Notes: a model not told the origin generated them from the sequence alone. Shown: positions 41,685 through 51,316, counted from the stretch's first letter. The stretch is 64,000 bases of DNA from Nocardia brasiliensis IFM 10847 (GCF_000710915.1 NZ_BAUA01000152.1:1-64000), one strand, 5' to 3'. Numbers and translations are program-made.

Positions 41685-42860
41685 GCTGATGCCGAGCCGG
41701 CTGGTGCAGGCGGGCCACGCCCCCCAACCCTGGCGGGCGCGAGTGACTTCGGCGATGGCGATCTGTTCCTCACGGGTGGCGAGGTCGGCGCGCGGCGCGT
41801 ACTTCAAACCGCCCTGACGTTCCCAAGTGCCCTGGTCGAATTGGATGCCGCCGTAGTAACCGTTGCCGTTGTTGATGCTCCAGTTGCCGGTGGACTCGCA
41901 GCGGGCCAGCGCGTCCCAGATCGCGCCGTCGCGCACCGGCGGCACCTCGGTGCCGGGCTTGGCGCCCTTGCGCACGGTTTTCGGCTGGGCCGTGACCGTC
42001 ACCGTCGAGTTGATCGGCTTTCGGTCCACCTCGACGCCGTTGACCATGGTGACCGCGAACGTGACGTCCTGCACCCCGGGCGCGCCGGCGGTCTCTACCA
42101 CCGACCGGCTCATGTTCATGGTCGGGTCTTCGATCACGTGCTCCGGCGGATCGAGCGGCAGCGTCTCGGTCCGATTCTCGGTTCGCTTGCGCGTCACCGT
42201 GATTCGCTGCCCCTCGGTGAGCGGCGTGGACGCCGCGGGCTCGACCGTGTCCTGCTCGAGCAGCGGAACGCCGGCCACCGCGAGGAATTCGCCGACCGTC
42301 GGCGCCGCGAGGCGGACATCGACGAAGGAGCCGGCGCCGTCGCGCAGCGCGACCGACCGAGGCGTCGCGACCTGCAGCGCGGCGCCCTCCAGTGGGAGCT
42401 TCTCGTTGCGTGCGGGGGAAACGTAGACCTCACGCGGCAGATCGAGCTGTTCGAGCGCCTCACCGGCGGTCAGACCGGTGGTCCACACCTTGCGCGCCTG
42501 ACCGTCGACCTGCAGTTCGACCTCGCGGGCCCGATTGAGCGTGATGGTCGCGCCGTCACCGATCCGCGCGGCCAGTGCGGGGGCCACCTTGTCGCGCTCG
42601 GTGACGGCGAAACCCGCCGCCCGCAGCACGCCGCGCACATCGGTGGACATCGTGGTCTCGAACAGCTTCTCGCCGTCCACGACCACGGTCACCGTCTTAC
42701 GATTCACGATCGCCAGGCCGGCCCCGACGATCAACGTCATCAGCAGCGCCGCCACGGCCGCGTACAGCAGCGGTGAGCGGGACTGGTTGATCCGCGTGAT
42801 CGGCCACAGCATCGCAGAGCGATCCAGTGGGACGTGGCGGTCGGGCGACGGATGGGCCAT
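41682..42860 (-). CDS. rpfB: Resuscitation-promoting factor RpfB
   Basis: A 392-residue exported muralytic enzyme. It has one N-terminal transmembrane anchor (about residues 30-52), three DUF348 repeats (VTVVVDGEKLFETTMSTDVRGVL and two more), a G5 domain (about 215-290), and a C-terminal Rpf domain with the catalytic Glu in LARCESTGNWSINNGNGYYGG and two conserved Cys. It cleaves peptidoglycan to wake dormant cells. A promoter TTGTCG-N17-TATCGT lies so close that the mRNA would begin at or just before ATG 42860, so it is probably leaderless; GTG 42866 is less likely. Confidence 0.95.
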   Translation of the reverse strand: MAHPSPDRHVPLDRSAMLWPITRINQSRSPLLYAAVAALLMTLIVGAGLAIVNRKTVTVVVDGEKLFETTMSTDVRGVLRAAGFAVTERDKVAPALAARIGDGATITLNRAREVELQVDGQARKVWTTGLTAGEALEQLDLPREVYVSPARNEKLPLEGAALQVATPRSVALRDGAGSFVDVRLAAPTVGEFLAVAGVPLLEQDTVEPAASTPLTEGQRITVTRKRTENRTETLPLDPPEHVIEDPTMNMSRSVVETAGAPGVQDVTFAVTMVNGVEVDRKPINSTVTVTAQPKTVRKGAKPGTEVPPVRDGAIWDALARCESTGNWSINNGNGYYGGIQFDQGTWERQGGLKYAPRADLATREEQIAIAEVTRARQGWGAWPACTSRLGIS

Positions 42861-42869
42861 GGTCACAGC

Positions 42870-42898
42870 ACGATAACGAAGGGGTCGGGGGCCGACAA
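42870..42898 (-). promoter_or_regulatory. rpfB promoter, probably leaderless
   Basis: On the minus strand TTGTCG (42898-42893) and TATCGT (42875-42870) are spaced by exactly 17 bases. The expected start of transcription falls within a few bases of the ATG at 42860, leaving no room for a ribosome site. Confidence 0.55.
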
Positions 42899-43054
42899 CC
42901 TAAAGTTGCTTCAGCTGGGGCTTTCAATATCACGGAGCGATATCGACACCGCAGGTTAATCACGAAACGGGGCCAGCACAGTGACGTAGGACACACTTCG
43001 CATATCCAGGCCCCTTGCGGGTATGCACGCGCCTGGCGAAATCCGGCGTGTCGG

Positions 43055-43882
43055 TCAAATGCCGTAGACGCGGCGCGCGTTGGCGGTGCTGATCTTCGCG
43101 AGTTCCGCCGGATCCTGTCCCCGAATTTCCGCGAGCGCGCGCACGGTGTACGGCAGACAGTACGGCTCATTGGGCGCGCCTCGAAATGGATGCGGGGTCA
43201 GATAAGGCGCGTCCGTTTCGACCAGAATTTGCTCGTCGGGCACGACCTTCGCGGCCTCACGCAACTCGTGCGCATTCTTGAAACTCACCGTGCCGGAGAA
43301 ACTCAGCACATAGCCCTCGGCCACGCAGGACAGCGCCATATTCGTATCCGACGAAAAACAGTGGAAGATCACGGTGTCGGGCGCGCCCTCGTCCAGCAGC
43401 ACGGTCAGCAGATCGTGATCGGCCTCGCGATTGTGGATCATCAGCGGTTTGCGCAGCCGCTTCGCCAGATCGATGTGCCAGCGGAAACCCTCGATCTGCG
43501 TCTCGATATCGGCGCAGCCGTCCAGTTTGCCCGGCCAGTAGTAGTCCAGGCCGGTCTCGCCGATCGCCACCACCCTGGGGTTCGCGCCGAGCCGTGCCAA
43601 CTCCGCCTTCGCCGCGTCGTCGAGCGCGTTCGCGCGGGTCGGATGCAAGGCGACCGCGGCGTACACGCGCGAATCCCAGTGCGCGGCTTGCACAGCCCAC
43701 TGCGCCGCCGCCAGATCGTCGGCGACGGTCACCACCTGCCCGACGCCGACCGAGGCCGCCCGATCCACGATCGCCGCGGTCGAGGCCGCGTCGGTGGCGC
43801 CGCAGGCATCGAGGTGGGTGTGCGCGTCGATGATCGGCGCGAGCGGCTCGGGCAGGTCCGGAGCTGGGCGCTTGCCGCTCAT
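43055..43882 (-). CDS. tatD: TatD family metal-dependent hydrolase
   Basis: A 275-residue TIM-barrel nuclease. Metal ligands are visible as IIDAHTHLDAC (residues 17-27), AIGETGLDYYW, PLMIHNREADHD, FHCFSSD and LVETDAPYLTPHPFRG. TatD enzymes are 3'-5' exonucleases or related phosphoesterases active in DNA repair and turnover. It lies upstream of rpfB on the same strand and divergent from metG, matching Rv1007c-Rv1009. Confidence 0.94.
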   Translation of the reverse strand: MSGKRPAPDLPEPLAPIIDAHTHLDACGATDAASTAAIVDRAASVGVGQVVTVADDLAAAQWAVQAAHWDSRVYAAVALHPTRANALDDAAKAELARLGANPRVVAIGETGLDYYWPGKLDGCADIETQIEGFRWHIDLAKRLRKPLMIHNREADHDLLTVLLDEGAPDTVIFHCFSSDTNMALSCVAEGYVLSFSGTVSFKNAHELREAAKVVPDEQILVETDAPYLTPHPFRGAPNEPYCLPYTVRALAEIRGQDPAELAKISTANARRVYGI

Positions 43883-43965
43883 CGGACGCTCCCGGCGACC
43901 CCGGTGACGGTGCAGTGGATGTTCACGCGAACGAGGAAGACCACGCGGATTACAGTAGACGCACC

Positions 43966-45525
43966 ATGAGCGACGTCGACCGCCCCGCCTTCTACATCAC
44001 CACGGCCATCGCGTACCCCAACGGTGCGCCGCATATCGGGCATGCGTACGAGTACATCTCGGCCGATGCCATCGCCCGGTTCAAACGTCTCGACGGGTAC
44101 GACGTCTTCTTCATGACGGGCACCGACGAGCACGGCCAGAAGATGCAGCAGACGGCCGTCGCCGAGGGCATCCCGGTGCAGGAGCTCGCGGCGCGCAACT
44201 CCGATGTGTTCGAGGCGATGGACAAGACGCTCGACATCTCCTTCGACCGGTTCATCCGCACCACCGACGAGGATCACCGCGCGGCCAGCGTGGCGATCTG
44301 GGAGCGGATGCTCGCCAACGGCGACATCTACCTCGGCAACTACTCGGGCTGGTACTCGGTGCGCGACGAGGCGTTCTACACCGAGGAAGAGACCACGCTG
44401 CTCGACGACGGCACCCGGATCTCCACCGAGTCGAAGACGCCGGTCACCTGGACCGAGGAGTCGAACTACTTCTTCCGGCTCTCCGCCTACCAGGACAAAC
44501 TGCTCGCCCTGTACGAAGAGCATCCCGAATTCATCGCGCCCGCAACGCGACGCAACGAGATCGTCAGCTACGTCAAGGCGGGGCTGAAGGATCTGTCCAT
44601 CTCGCGCACCACCTTCGACTGGGGTGTGCCGGTGCCGGGTCATCCCGATCACGTGATGTACGTGTGGGTGGACGCGCTCACCAACTACCTCACCGGCGTC
44701 GGCTTCCCGGACACCGAATCCGCTGCGTTCCAGCGGTTCTGGCCCGCCGACGTGCACATCATCGGCAAGGACATCACGCGGTTCCACACCGTCTACTGGC
44801 CCGCGTTCCTGCTCTCGGCCGGGGTGCAGCTGCCGAAACGCGTTTACGTGCACGGGTTCCTGTACAACAAGGGCGAGAAGATGTCCAAGTCGGTCGGCAA
44901 TGTGGTCGACCCGCTCGCGCTGGTGGAGAGCTACGGCCTGGACGCGGTGCGCTTCTTCCTGCTCCGCGAGATCTCCTACGGCCAGGACGGCAGCTACAGC
45001 CACGAGGCGATCGTCGGCCGGATCAACACGGATCTGGCCAACGAATTCGGCAATCTCGTGCAGCGCAGCACCAAGCTGGTGGCGCGGGACTGCGGCGCCG
45101 TGGTGCCGACGCCCGGCGAGTTCACCGCCGACGACCGCGCGCTGCTCGACCTCGCCAACGGGCTGCTCGACCGCTGCCGCACCGAATTCGACACTCAGCA
45201 GCTGCATCTCGCGCTGGAGGCGATCTGGCTGACGCTCGGCGAGACCAACCGGTACTTCTCCGCGCAGGCGCCGTGGGCGCTGGCCAAGGCGGGTACGCCG
45301 GAGGATCTGGCGCGCGAGGCGACCGTGCTGTACGTGACGCTCGAGGTGCTGCGCATCGTCGCGATCCTCGTGCAGCCGGTGATGCCGGGTTCGGCAGGCA
45401 AGATCCTCGATCAGCTCGGCCAGTCCGAGCGCACGTTCGCCGATATCGCGACCCCGATCGTGCCCGGCGTCGCGCTGCCCGCACCGGAGCCGGTGTACCC
45501 CAAGTACATCGAGCCCAAGGAGTAA
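43966..45525 (+). CDS. metG: Methionyl-tRNA synthetase
   Basis: A 519-residue class I synthetase. The HIGH motif is in YPNGAPHIGHAYEYISAD (about residues 14-31), and GEKMSKSVGN is the KMSKS loop (about 303). It has the short form without C-terminal dimerisation domain or zinc-binding cysteines, as in actinobacteria. ATG 43966 lacks a clear ribosome site; a TACAGT -10-like element ends about 11 bases upstream, so a leaderless transcript is plausible. Confidence 0.96.
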   Translation: MSDVDRPAFYITTAIAYPNGAPHIGHAYEYISADAIARFKRLDGYDVFFMTGTDEHGQKMQQTAVAEGIPVQELAARNSDVFEAMDKTLDISFDRFIRTTDEDHRAASVAIWERMLANGDIYLGNYSGWYSVRDEAFYTEEETTLLDDGTRISTESKTPVTWTEESNYFFRLSAYQDKLLALYEEHPEFIAPATRRNEIVSYVKAGLKDLSISRTTFDWGVPVPGHPDHVMYVWVDALTNYLTGVGFPDTESAAFQRFWPADVHIIGKDITRFHTVYWPAFLLSAGVQLPKRVYVHGFLYNKGEKMSKSVGNVVDPLALVESYGLDAVRFFLLREISYGQDGSYSHEAIVGRINTDLANEFGNLVQRSTKLVARDCGAVVPTPGEFTADDRALLDLANGLLDRCRTEFDTQQLHLALEAIWLTLGETNRYFSAQAPWALAKAGTPEDLAREATVLYVTLEVLRIVAILVQPVMPGSAGKILDQLGQSERTFADIATPIVPGVALPAPEPVYPKYIEPKE

Positions 45526-45631
45526 TCGCACTCTCGACGGCCGACCCCCTACCGGTGCGTAATCGCCTGGCGCGCATTGGGATAATGCCGGGTTACGGTT
45601 GCTCATGGTCGGCCGACGAGGGAGGGCAGTT

Positions 45632-46315
45632 ATGCGCCGGGAGTTAGCGACAGAGGCGACAGCGCGGGTGACGGGCGGCACCGCGGGACCGAGTTCCGGC
45701 TTCGCCGACCGGCATCGGGCGGCCCGCGACGCCGTGCTGGTATCGCAGCGCGGACGCCTGATCGAGGCGATGGTCGAATGCGTGGACTGCAAGGGCTATT
45801 CGGCCACGACGCTTACCGATATCGTTGCCCGGGCCCGGGTTTCCCGCAGCACGTTCTACGAGCACTTCGCCAACAAGGAGCAGTGTTTCGTCGAGGCAGT
45901 GCACACCGGCGTCGATATCGTGGCGAGCCGGATCGCCGAGGAACTGGCGCAGCTGGCGCCGGACGCCGACGCCGCGGCACGGATCGAGTCGATCGTCGTC
46001 ACCTTCTGCGAAACCGTGGCCACCGAACCGGATTTCGCACGGCTGATCCTCGTCGAATCGTTCAAGGTGAACCAGCAGGCCGTCGACTACCGCGATCTCG
46101 CGGTGGATCGCTTCGCCGAGCTGTACCGGATCTTCTACCATCAAGCGCGCCAAGCAGATCCGGCGCTGCCCGCGCTGTCCGACGAGTTGATCGCGCTCAT
46201 CCCGGACGCCATCGGCGAGCGCACCCGTCGCGTCATCATCGCCCAGGGCCCCGCGCACGTGCCCGCGCTGGCCCCCTTGTTCATCGAGTTCGTCACCACC
46301 ACGCTGGCGCTCTAG
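45632..46315 (+). CDS. TetR family regulator
   Basis: A 227-residue TetR protein with HTH at about residues 42-80 (RLIEAMVECVDCKGYSATTLTDIVARARVSRSTFYEHFANKEQCFVEA). The C-terminal part resembles regulators with a long helical ligand domain. ATG 45632 has GGGAGGG five bases upstream. It follows metG by about 105 bases on the same strand and converges on the PEP-mutase-like gene; its stop codon is part of a long inverted repeat. The target is unknown. Confidence 0.85.
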   Translation: MRRELATEATARVTGGTAGPSSGFADRHRAARDAVLVSQRGRLIEAMVECVDCKGYSATTLTDIVARARVSRSTFYEHFANKEQCFVEAVHTGVDIVASRIAEELAQLAPDADAAARIESIVVTFCETVATEPDFARLILVESFKVNQQAVDYRDLAVDRFAELYRIFYHQARQADPALPALSDELIALIPDAIGERTRRVIIAQGPAHVPALAPLFIEFVTTTLAL

Positions 46316-46366
46316 GGCCCTGCCTCGACCGTGGCGGCGCCGGACGGGACTTCGAGACAGGGCCCT
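46314..46366. terminator. Bidirectional terminator with 15-base arms
   Basis: AGGGCCCTGCCTCGA (46314-46328) and TCGAGACAGGGCCCT (46352-46366) are inverted repeats matching at 14 of 15 positions, with a 23-base loop. They overlap the TetR stop codon and separate it from the convergent PEP-mutase-like gene. Confidence 0.65.
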
Positions 46367-46413
46367 GGCCCCGCCCGCCGACGAGTGGCGCGCGGCCACC
46401 CGTCGGCGACAGT

Positions 46414-47166
46414 TCACTTCCAGCGGGCGAGCAGCCGCTCGATCTCGGCGGTGAGGGCGCGCTGCAGGAACGGGCCGAAGCTGATCCGGGCCACACCCTG
46501 ATCGGCGAGCACCGCCTTGTCCGACTTGTCGGGCAGCCCGACCATGCTGATCGGCAACGGCAATTCGCCGGTCAGCCTGCGCACGTCGGCGTCTTCGCGC
46601 GCGCCGGCCGGGAAGAGCACGTCGGCGCCCGCGGCGGCGGCCAGGCGCAGGCGTTCGATCGCCCGGTCCACCCGGTCGGCCTCGTCGCCGTCGGCCCGGA
46701 TGAACAAGTCGGTCCTGGCGTTCACCACGACGTGCACACCGGCCGCGTCGGCGTATTGCCGCAGGCCGTGCACGAGGTCGGCGTGCTCCTGCGGCGCGCG
46801 CAGCCGTCCGCCCTCGCTGTGCACCGTGTCCTCGATGTTGAGCCCGACGGCACCAGCCTCGAGCAGGCCATCGATCAGCTGGGCGGGTTCGAGACCGTAG
46901 CCCGATTCCAGGTCCACCGATACCGGCACCTCGACGGCCTCGGTGATCTGGCGGACGCGAGTGAGCGACTCGGCGAAGGTCATGCCTTCGCCATCGCTGC
47001 GACCGAGCGAGTCGGCGACCGGGTGGCTGCCCACGGTGAGCGCGGAAAATCCTGCGGCCACAGCGGCTTTCGCGGACCACGCATCCCAGACGGTGGGCAG
47101 GACGGCCGGATCGCCGGGGCGGTGCAGCGCGAGAAATTCCTTGGCCTTGTTTTCCAGTGAAGTCAT
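46414..47166 (-). CDS. Isocitrate lyase/PEP mutase family protein
   Basis: A 250-residue TIM-barrel of the PEP mutase/2-methylisocitrate-lyase superfamily. PTVWDAWSAKAAVAAGFSALTVGS at the start, SVDLESGYG (the Asp of the metal site), GLNIEDTV and VVNARTDLF are family landmarks. It lacks the KKCGH motif of true isocitrate lyase. It may cleave or isomerise a C3-C4 keto/hydroxy acid; the exact reaction is unknown. It lies between a TetR gene and a secreted beta-propeller gene. Confidence 0.85.
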   Translation of the reverse strand: MTSLENKAKEFLALHRPGDPAVLPTVWDAWSAKAAVAAGFSALTVGSHPVADSLGRSDGEGMTFAESLTRVRQITEAVEVPVSVDLESGYGLEPAQLIDGLLEAGAVGLNIEDTVHSEGGRLRAPQEHADLVHGLRQYADAAGVHVVVNARTDLFIRADGDEADRVDRAIERLRLAAAAGADVLFPAGAREDADVRRLTGELPLPISMVGLPDKSDKAVLADQGVARISFGPFLQRALTAEIERLLARWK

Positions 47167-47180
47167 GGGACCATCTTCGC

Positions 47181-48113
47181 TCAGGGCGGGGTCAAGCGGG
47201 TGATCGCGCCGGTGAAGCTGGTGACGTACAGCGCACCAGGATCCCAGCCGGGACCCGCGCCGAAGCGGGCCGAGGTGGCGAACGGGATGCCGTCGGCGAC
47301 CACACAGGTCCGTGCGCTGTCGGGATCGATGCGCAGGACCCGTCCCGCCGCGTTCAAGGCCAGATACACCGCGCCGTCAGGACCGACGGTCAGATCGTCG
47401 GCGGCATTGAGCGGACCGAAGCCGGGCACGGTGATCCGGGCGGGCGCCGCATCCGGCTGGGCCAGGTCGATCGCGGCCAGCGTGGTGACGGGCTCGAAGG
47501 TGGTGGAGACGAAGAGTTTGCGCCGGGTGCCGTCGTAAGCGAGGCCGTTCGTCGATGTCAGCTCGGTGACGAACGGACGCGCGCCGACGCCGTCCGCGTC
47601 GATTCTGGTGAGCGTGTTCGGCGAGCCGAGGTCCCGGCTCACCACGAAGCCGCCATCGGGCAGCACGGCCAGGCCGTTGGGCGCCGTCAGCCCGCGGGCC
47701 ACGGTCGCGACGGTGCCCCGATCCAGGTCCAGCGCCTCGATCGTGCCGTCGGCTCGCCCGGCGAAACCGCTGCTCAACGAGCCGCCGGTAGTGAAATACG
47801 CGGTGGCGCCGGACACTACGATGCCGCCCGGGGAACTCGCCTGCGCCAGCTCCGTGCGCGACCCGTCCGAGCCCAGTCGGCGCAGCGCGCCGCCCACGCC
47901 GGACGCGGGCACCTCGGACAGCAGCATCCCGCCGCGTCCGTCGAACGCCAGGTTCTCGAGAATGCCGTACCCGGCCGCCACGGTCGACGACGCCCACCGC
48001 GCACACCCTTCGACCGAGCCGTCCTGGGCGACCACCGAGCCCGTCCCTGCGACCGTGGTGAGCGCGACGCCCACCGCGAGCACGCTGCCGACCAGAACAC
48101 GGCGCATCGCCAT
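47181..48113 (-). CDS. Secreted SMP-30/NHL-type beta-propeller protein
   Basis: A 310-residue protein with a signal peptide (MRRVLVGSVLAVGVALTTVA ... VVAQD) and a repeated beta-propeller pattern: ILENLAFDGRGGMLLSE, GLTAPNGLAVLPDGGFVVSRD, TSTNGLAYDGTRRKLFVST and ADDLTVGPDGAVYLAL. This resembles SMP-30/gluconolactonase or NHL proteins, which bind calcium and sometimes hydrolyse lactones. It would act outside the cell. It is 14 bases upstream of the PEP-mutase-like gene on the same strand, so the two may form an operon. Confidence 0.75.
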   Translation of the reverse strand: MAMRRVLVGSVLAVGVALTTVAGTGSVVAQDGSVEGCARWASSTVAAGYGILENLAFDGRGGMLLSEVPASGVGGALRRLGSDGSRTELAQASSPGGIVVSGATAYFTTGGSLSSGFAGRADGTIEALDLDRGTVATVARGLTAPNGLAVLPDGGFVVSRDLGSPNTLTRIDADGVGARPFVTELTSTNGLAYDGTRRKLFVSTTFEPVTTLAAIDLAQPDAAPARITVPGFGPLNAADDLTVGPDGAVYLALNAAGRVLRIDPDSARTCVVADGIPFATSARFGAGPGWDPGALYVTSFTGAITRLTPP

Positions 48114-48252
48114 CGAATCGTCCTCCCCCGCAATACCGTCCGTTCGCGGCCCAACCTAGCGGCCGGTGGGCGGGCAGGCAGCAGAATCCGATCCCTTTGT
48201 CAGGCTGCCGATTTCCGCGGCCGAGACCTGTCGGGGCGCACAACCGCGCCGG

Positions 48253-49113
48253 TCAGTCCGCGTCGTCGCGACGCGCGGTCAGCACGGCGTCGTAGAGTTC
48301 GTTGCGAGAAACGTTGTGGTCGGCGGCGATTCGGGCGCAGGCCGCCTTGAGGCGCAGACCGTCCGCGGTCAGTGCTTCGACCTCGGCGACCAGATCGGCG
48401 GGGTCGGCCGATTTCGGTTGCGCGCCCGCGAGCACGACGGTGATCTCACCGCGCGCGCCGTCGACGGCCCAGGCGGCGAGTTCGGCGAGGGTGCCCCGAA
48501 CGACCTGTTCGTAGGTCTTGGTCAATTCCCGGCAGACGGCGGCGCGGCGGTCCGGGCCGAGCACTTCGACCGCGTCGGCCAGGCAGTCGGCGAGGCGATG
48601 CGGCGCCTCGAAGAAGACACAGGCCCGCGATTCGGCAGCCAAGGTGCGCAACCACTCTCGCCGCTGCCCGGACTTGCGCGGCGCGAAACCGTCGAAGCAG
48701 AACCGCTCCACCGGCAGCGCGGACAGGGCCAGGGCCGTGGTGACCGCCGATGGACCGGGTAGGCAGGTCACCGGTAGGTCGCGTTCGGCGCAGGCCGCGA
48801 CCAGTCGATAGCCGGGATCGCTGACCGACGGCATGCCCGCGTCGGTGACCAGCAGCACGGTACGCCCCGCCGCGATATCGCCGAGCAGCGCCGGAATCCG
48901 TGCGGTCTCCACATGGTCGTAGAAGCTCACCACTCGGCCGGCGATCTCCACCCCGAGCGCCTTGGCCAGCGACTTGGTTCGCCTGGTGTCCTCCGCTGCG
49001 ACGATGTCGGCCGACCCGAGCGCATCGCGCAGGCGCTGCGACGCGTCCCCGATATCGCCCATCGGCGTCGCCGCGAGCACCAGCCTGCCCGACCCACTCG
49101 CCTCGTCCGCCAC
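48253..49113 (-). CDS. rsmI: 16S rRNA (cytidine-1402-2'-O)-methyltransferase
   Basis: A 286-residue RsmI protein of the tetrapyrrole-methylase fold. It begins RLVLAATPMGDIGDASQRL (residues 9-27) and has AAEDTRRTKSLAKALG, LVTDAGMPSVSDPGYRLV and CLPGPSAVTTALALS. It 2'-O-methylates C1402 in the decoding centre. It is divergent from the pmt gene, the same pair as Rv1003-Rv1002c. Confidence 0.95.
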   Translation of the reverse strand: MADEASGSGRLVLAATPMGDIGDASQRLRDALGSADIVAAEDTRRTKSLAKALGVEIAGRVVSFYDHVETARIPALLGDIAAGRTVLLVTDAGMPSVSDPGYRLVAACAERDLPVTCLPGPSAVTTALALSALPVERFCFDGFAPRKSGQRREWLRTLAAESRACVFFEAPHRLADCLADAVEVLGPDRRAAVCRELTKTYEQVVRGTLAELAAWAVDGARGEITVVLAGAQPKSADPADLVAEVEALTADGLRLKAACARIAADHNVSRNELYDAVLTARRDDAD

Positions 49114-49308
49114 CGTTCTCCCGTCTCACGCGCCGAACACCGAACCCGAGCAGCCTAGCCACCCGTGGCCTGCCCGGCGACCACGCCGACCCCGGCCGTT
49201 CGGTATGTGATCGTGACCACGCGCCGGTTACCCGCGTGCTATGTGACCAACACAGCGGCGGGCTCACCGATGCGCGACCTCGCGGGGTGCACAGCATACG
49301 ATCGGGGC

Positions 49309-50934
49309 GTGACACAGGTGACCGACCAGCGCGCGACCGCACCGTTCGGGCCCGTGCCCTCCTGGTCGAGCCCCGCGCCACGGCGGCCGTCCCCCGATTT
49401 CGGGCCGACCGACACGCTGCGCGGCTGGCTGGTCACCGCGTTCCTCACCGCGATCGCCGCGGTCACCCGGTTCACCATGCTGAACTACCCGACCGATGCG
49501 GGCACCCCGGTCTTCGACGAGAAGCACTACGCGCCGCAGGGCTGGCAGATGCTGACCGGCGGATGGGTCGAGGACAACCCCGGGTACGGGCTGGTGGTGC
49601 ATCCGCCGATCGGCAAGCAGCTCATCGCGATCGGCGAGGCGATATTCGGCTACAACGGCTGGGGTTGGCGTTTCGCCGCCGCGGTCGCGGGCACCGTGCT
49701 CGTGCTGCTGGTGATCCGCATCGTCCGGCGGATGGCCAGATCGACGCTGATCGGCGCGATCGCGGGCATCCTGCTGATCGCCGACGGGCTCACCTTCGTC
49801 TCCTCGCGCATCGGCATGCTGGACATCTTCCTGGCGCTGTTCGTCACCGCGGCCTTCGGCTGTCTGATCGTCGACCGCGACGAGGTGCGGGCCCGGCTGG
49901 CCCGGGCCGACGCGGAAGGACGGATCGGGGTGACCCGGTGGGGTCCCCGGCTCGGCGTGCGCTGGTGGCGCTTCGGCGCGGGTGTCATGCTCGGCCTGGC
50001 CTGCGGGACGAAATGGTCCGGCGTCTATTTCATCGTGGCGTTCGGACTGCTCAGCGTCTGCTTCGATCTGACCGCCCGGCGCGCGTACGGCGTGCGTAGC
50101 CCCTGGTACGGCACCGCGATCCGGGATATCGGACCCGCGCTGTACGCGCTGGTGCTGGTGCCGCTGGGGCTGTACCTGGCGAGCTACTGGGCCTGGTTCG
50201 CCAGCGAGACCGGTATCGATCGCTATATGGCGGGTAACCCGTCCGCGCCGGCGGATCCGATCGGCACCGGCGGTTTCTGGTCGCATATCGTGCCCGATGC
50301 CCTGCGCTCGCTGTGGTACTTCAACGCCAGGGCCCTGGAATTCCATGAGGGCCTGACCAATTCGGCGGGCAATCACCACCCCTGGGAATCGAAGCCGTGG
50401 ACCTGGCCGATGGGCCTGCGCCCGATGCTCTACTACTACGCCGACAACGGCGTCAGCGGCTGCGGGCAGACCCAGTGCGTCAAGGCGGTGATGCTCATCG
50501 GCACCCCCGCGATCTGGTGGCTCGCGCTCCCCATGCTCGCGTGGCTGCTGTGGCGCAGCGTGGTACGCCGGGACTGGCGCTACGCGGCGGTGCTCGTCGG
50601 TTACGGCGCGGCGCTGCTGCCCTGGTTCCTGACTTTGGACCGGCAGATGTACTACTTCTACGCGGTCGCCCTCGCGCCGTTCCTGGTGATGGGCATGGCC
50701 CTGGTGCTCGGCGACGTGCTGGGTTCGTCGCGGCGAATACCGGTGCCGCGCAGCCCCGTCGGCACCTACCTACCGGTGGCGCCCGACGAACGGCACGCGC
50801 TCGGACTGCTCGCCGTCTGCCTGTACCTGGGCCTGGTGATCGCGAACTTCATCTGGCTGTGGCCGATCCTCACCGCGCTGCCGATCACGCCGGGCAACTG
50901 GCACGACCACCTGTGGCTACCCAGCTGGCGCTAG
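49309..50934 (+). CDS. Protein O-mannosyltransferase (Pmt family)
   Basis: A 541-residue membrane glycosyltransferase with about 10-11 hydrophobic segments. The first external loop carries the catalytic acidic pair in TPVFDEKHYAPQGWQM, and later loops contain EFHEGLTNSAGNHHPWESKPWTWPMGLRPMLYYY. It transfers mannose from polyprenyl-phosphate-mannose to secreted proteins, the role of M. tuberculosis Rv1002c. GTG 49309 is chosen because TACGAT sits six bases before it, suggesting a leaderless transcript; longer starts (49270, 49165) cannot be excluded. Confidence 0.93.
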   Translation: MTQVTDQRATAPFGPVPSWSSPAPRRPSPDFGPTDTLRGWLVTAFLTAIAAVTRFTMLNYPTDAGTPVFDEKHYAPQGWQMLTGGWVEDNPGYGLVVHPPIGKQLIAIGEAIFGYNGWGWRFAAAVAGTVLVLLVIRIVRRMARSTLIGAIAGILLIADGLTFVSSRIGMLDIFLALFVTAAFGCLIVDRDEVRARLARADAEGRIGVTRWGPRLGVRWWRFGAGVMLGLACGTKWSGVYFIVAFGLLSVCFDLTARRAYGVRSPWYGTAIRDIGPALYALVLVPLGLYLASYWAWFASETGIDRYMAGNPSAPADPIGTGGFWSHIVPDALRSLWYFNARALEFHEGLTNSAGNHHPWESKPWTWPMGLRPMLYYYADNGVSGCGQTQCVKAVMLIGTPAIWWLALPMLAWLLWRSVVRRDWRYAAVLVGYGAALLPWFLTLDRQMYYFYAVALAPFLVMGMALVLGDVLGSSRRIPVPRSPVGTYLPVAPDERHALGLLAVCLYLGLVIANFIWLWPILTALPITPGNWHDHLWLPSWR

Positions 50935-50949
50935 TGCCTGGACGCGGCA

Positions 50950-51309
50950 CTAGCCCTCCAGCGCGGCCTGCACATAGCGCAGCGCCGCCGTGTCGTCGAG
51001 GCCGAGCCGGCGGACGGTGGCGACATAGGCCGTCGCCGCGCGGCCCGCGACATCGCGCGTCGGGTCGCCCGAGGAGGCGATGAAAGAACCTTGCCTGCCC
51101 CGGGTTTCGACGACACCGTCGGCCTCGAGCTCGCGGTAGGCGCGCGCGACCGTGTTCGGCGCCAGGCCGAGTTGCGCGGCCAGCGCCCGGACGGTGGGGA
51201 TCTTCGTGCCCGCGGTCAGCACGCCCGAGCGCACCTGGGCGATGATTCCCATGCGCAATTGCTCGTACGGCGCGACCGCCGACTCATGTGACACCGTGAT
51301 ATTGAACAT
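50950..51309 (-). CDS. GntR family regulator, YtrA type
   Basis: A 119-residue short GntR protein. The winged HTH spans about residues 15-80 (PYEQLRMGIIAQVRSGVLTAGTKIPTVRALAAQLGLAPNTVARAYRELEADGVVETRGRQGSFI) and is followed by a short helical tail only, as in the YtrA subfamily. These often control ABC transporters or local operons. It starts seven bases after arcA, so arcA and this gene are co-transcribed, and control of arginine deimination is the simplest idea. Confidence 0.88.
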   Translation of the reverse strand: MFNITVSHESAVAPYEQLRMGIIAQVRSGVLTAGTKIPTVRALAAQLGLAPNTVARAYRELEADGVVETRGRQGSFIASSGDPTRDVAGRAATAYVATVRRLGLDDTAALRYVQAALEG

Positions 51310-51316
51310 CGCTCAC

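Noticed and set aside
42861..43054. A c-di-AMP (ydaO-type) riboswitch before rpfB
   Set aside because: Such switches precede some rpf genes, but the expected conserved blocks were not seen, and the promoter lies too close to the start codon to leave a leader.
47157..48350. Long plus-strand frame opposite the beta-propeller gene
   Set aside because: Antisense to a gene with a clear signal peptide and repeats; the frame itself is Arg/Gly-rich and without motifs.
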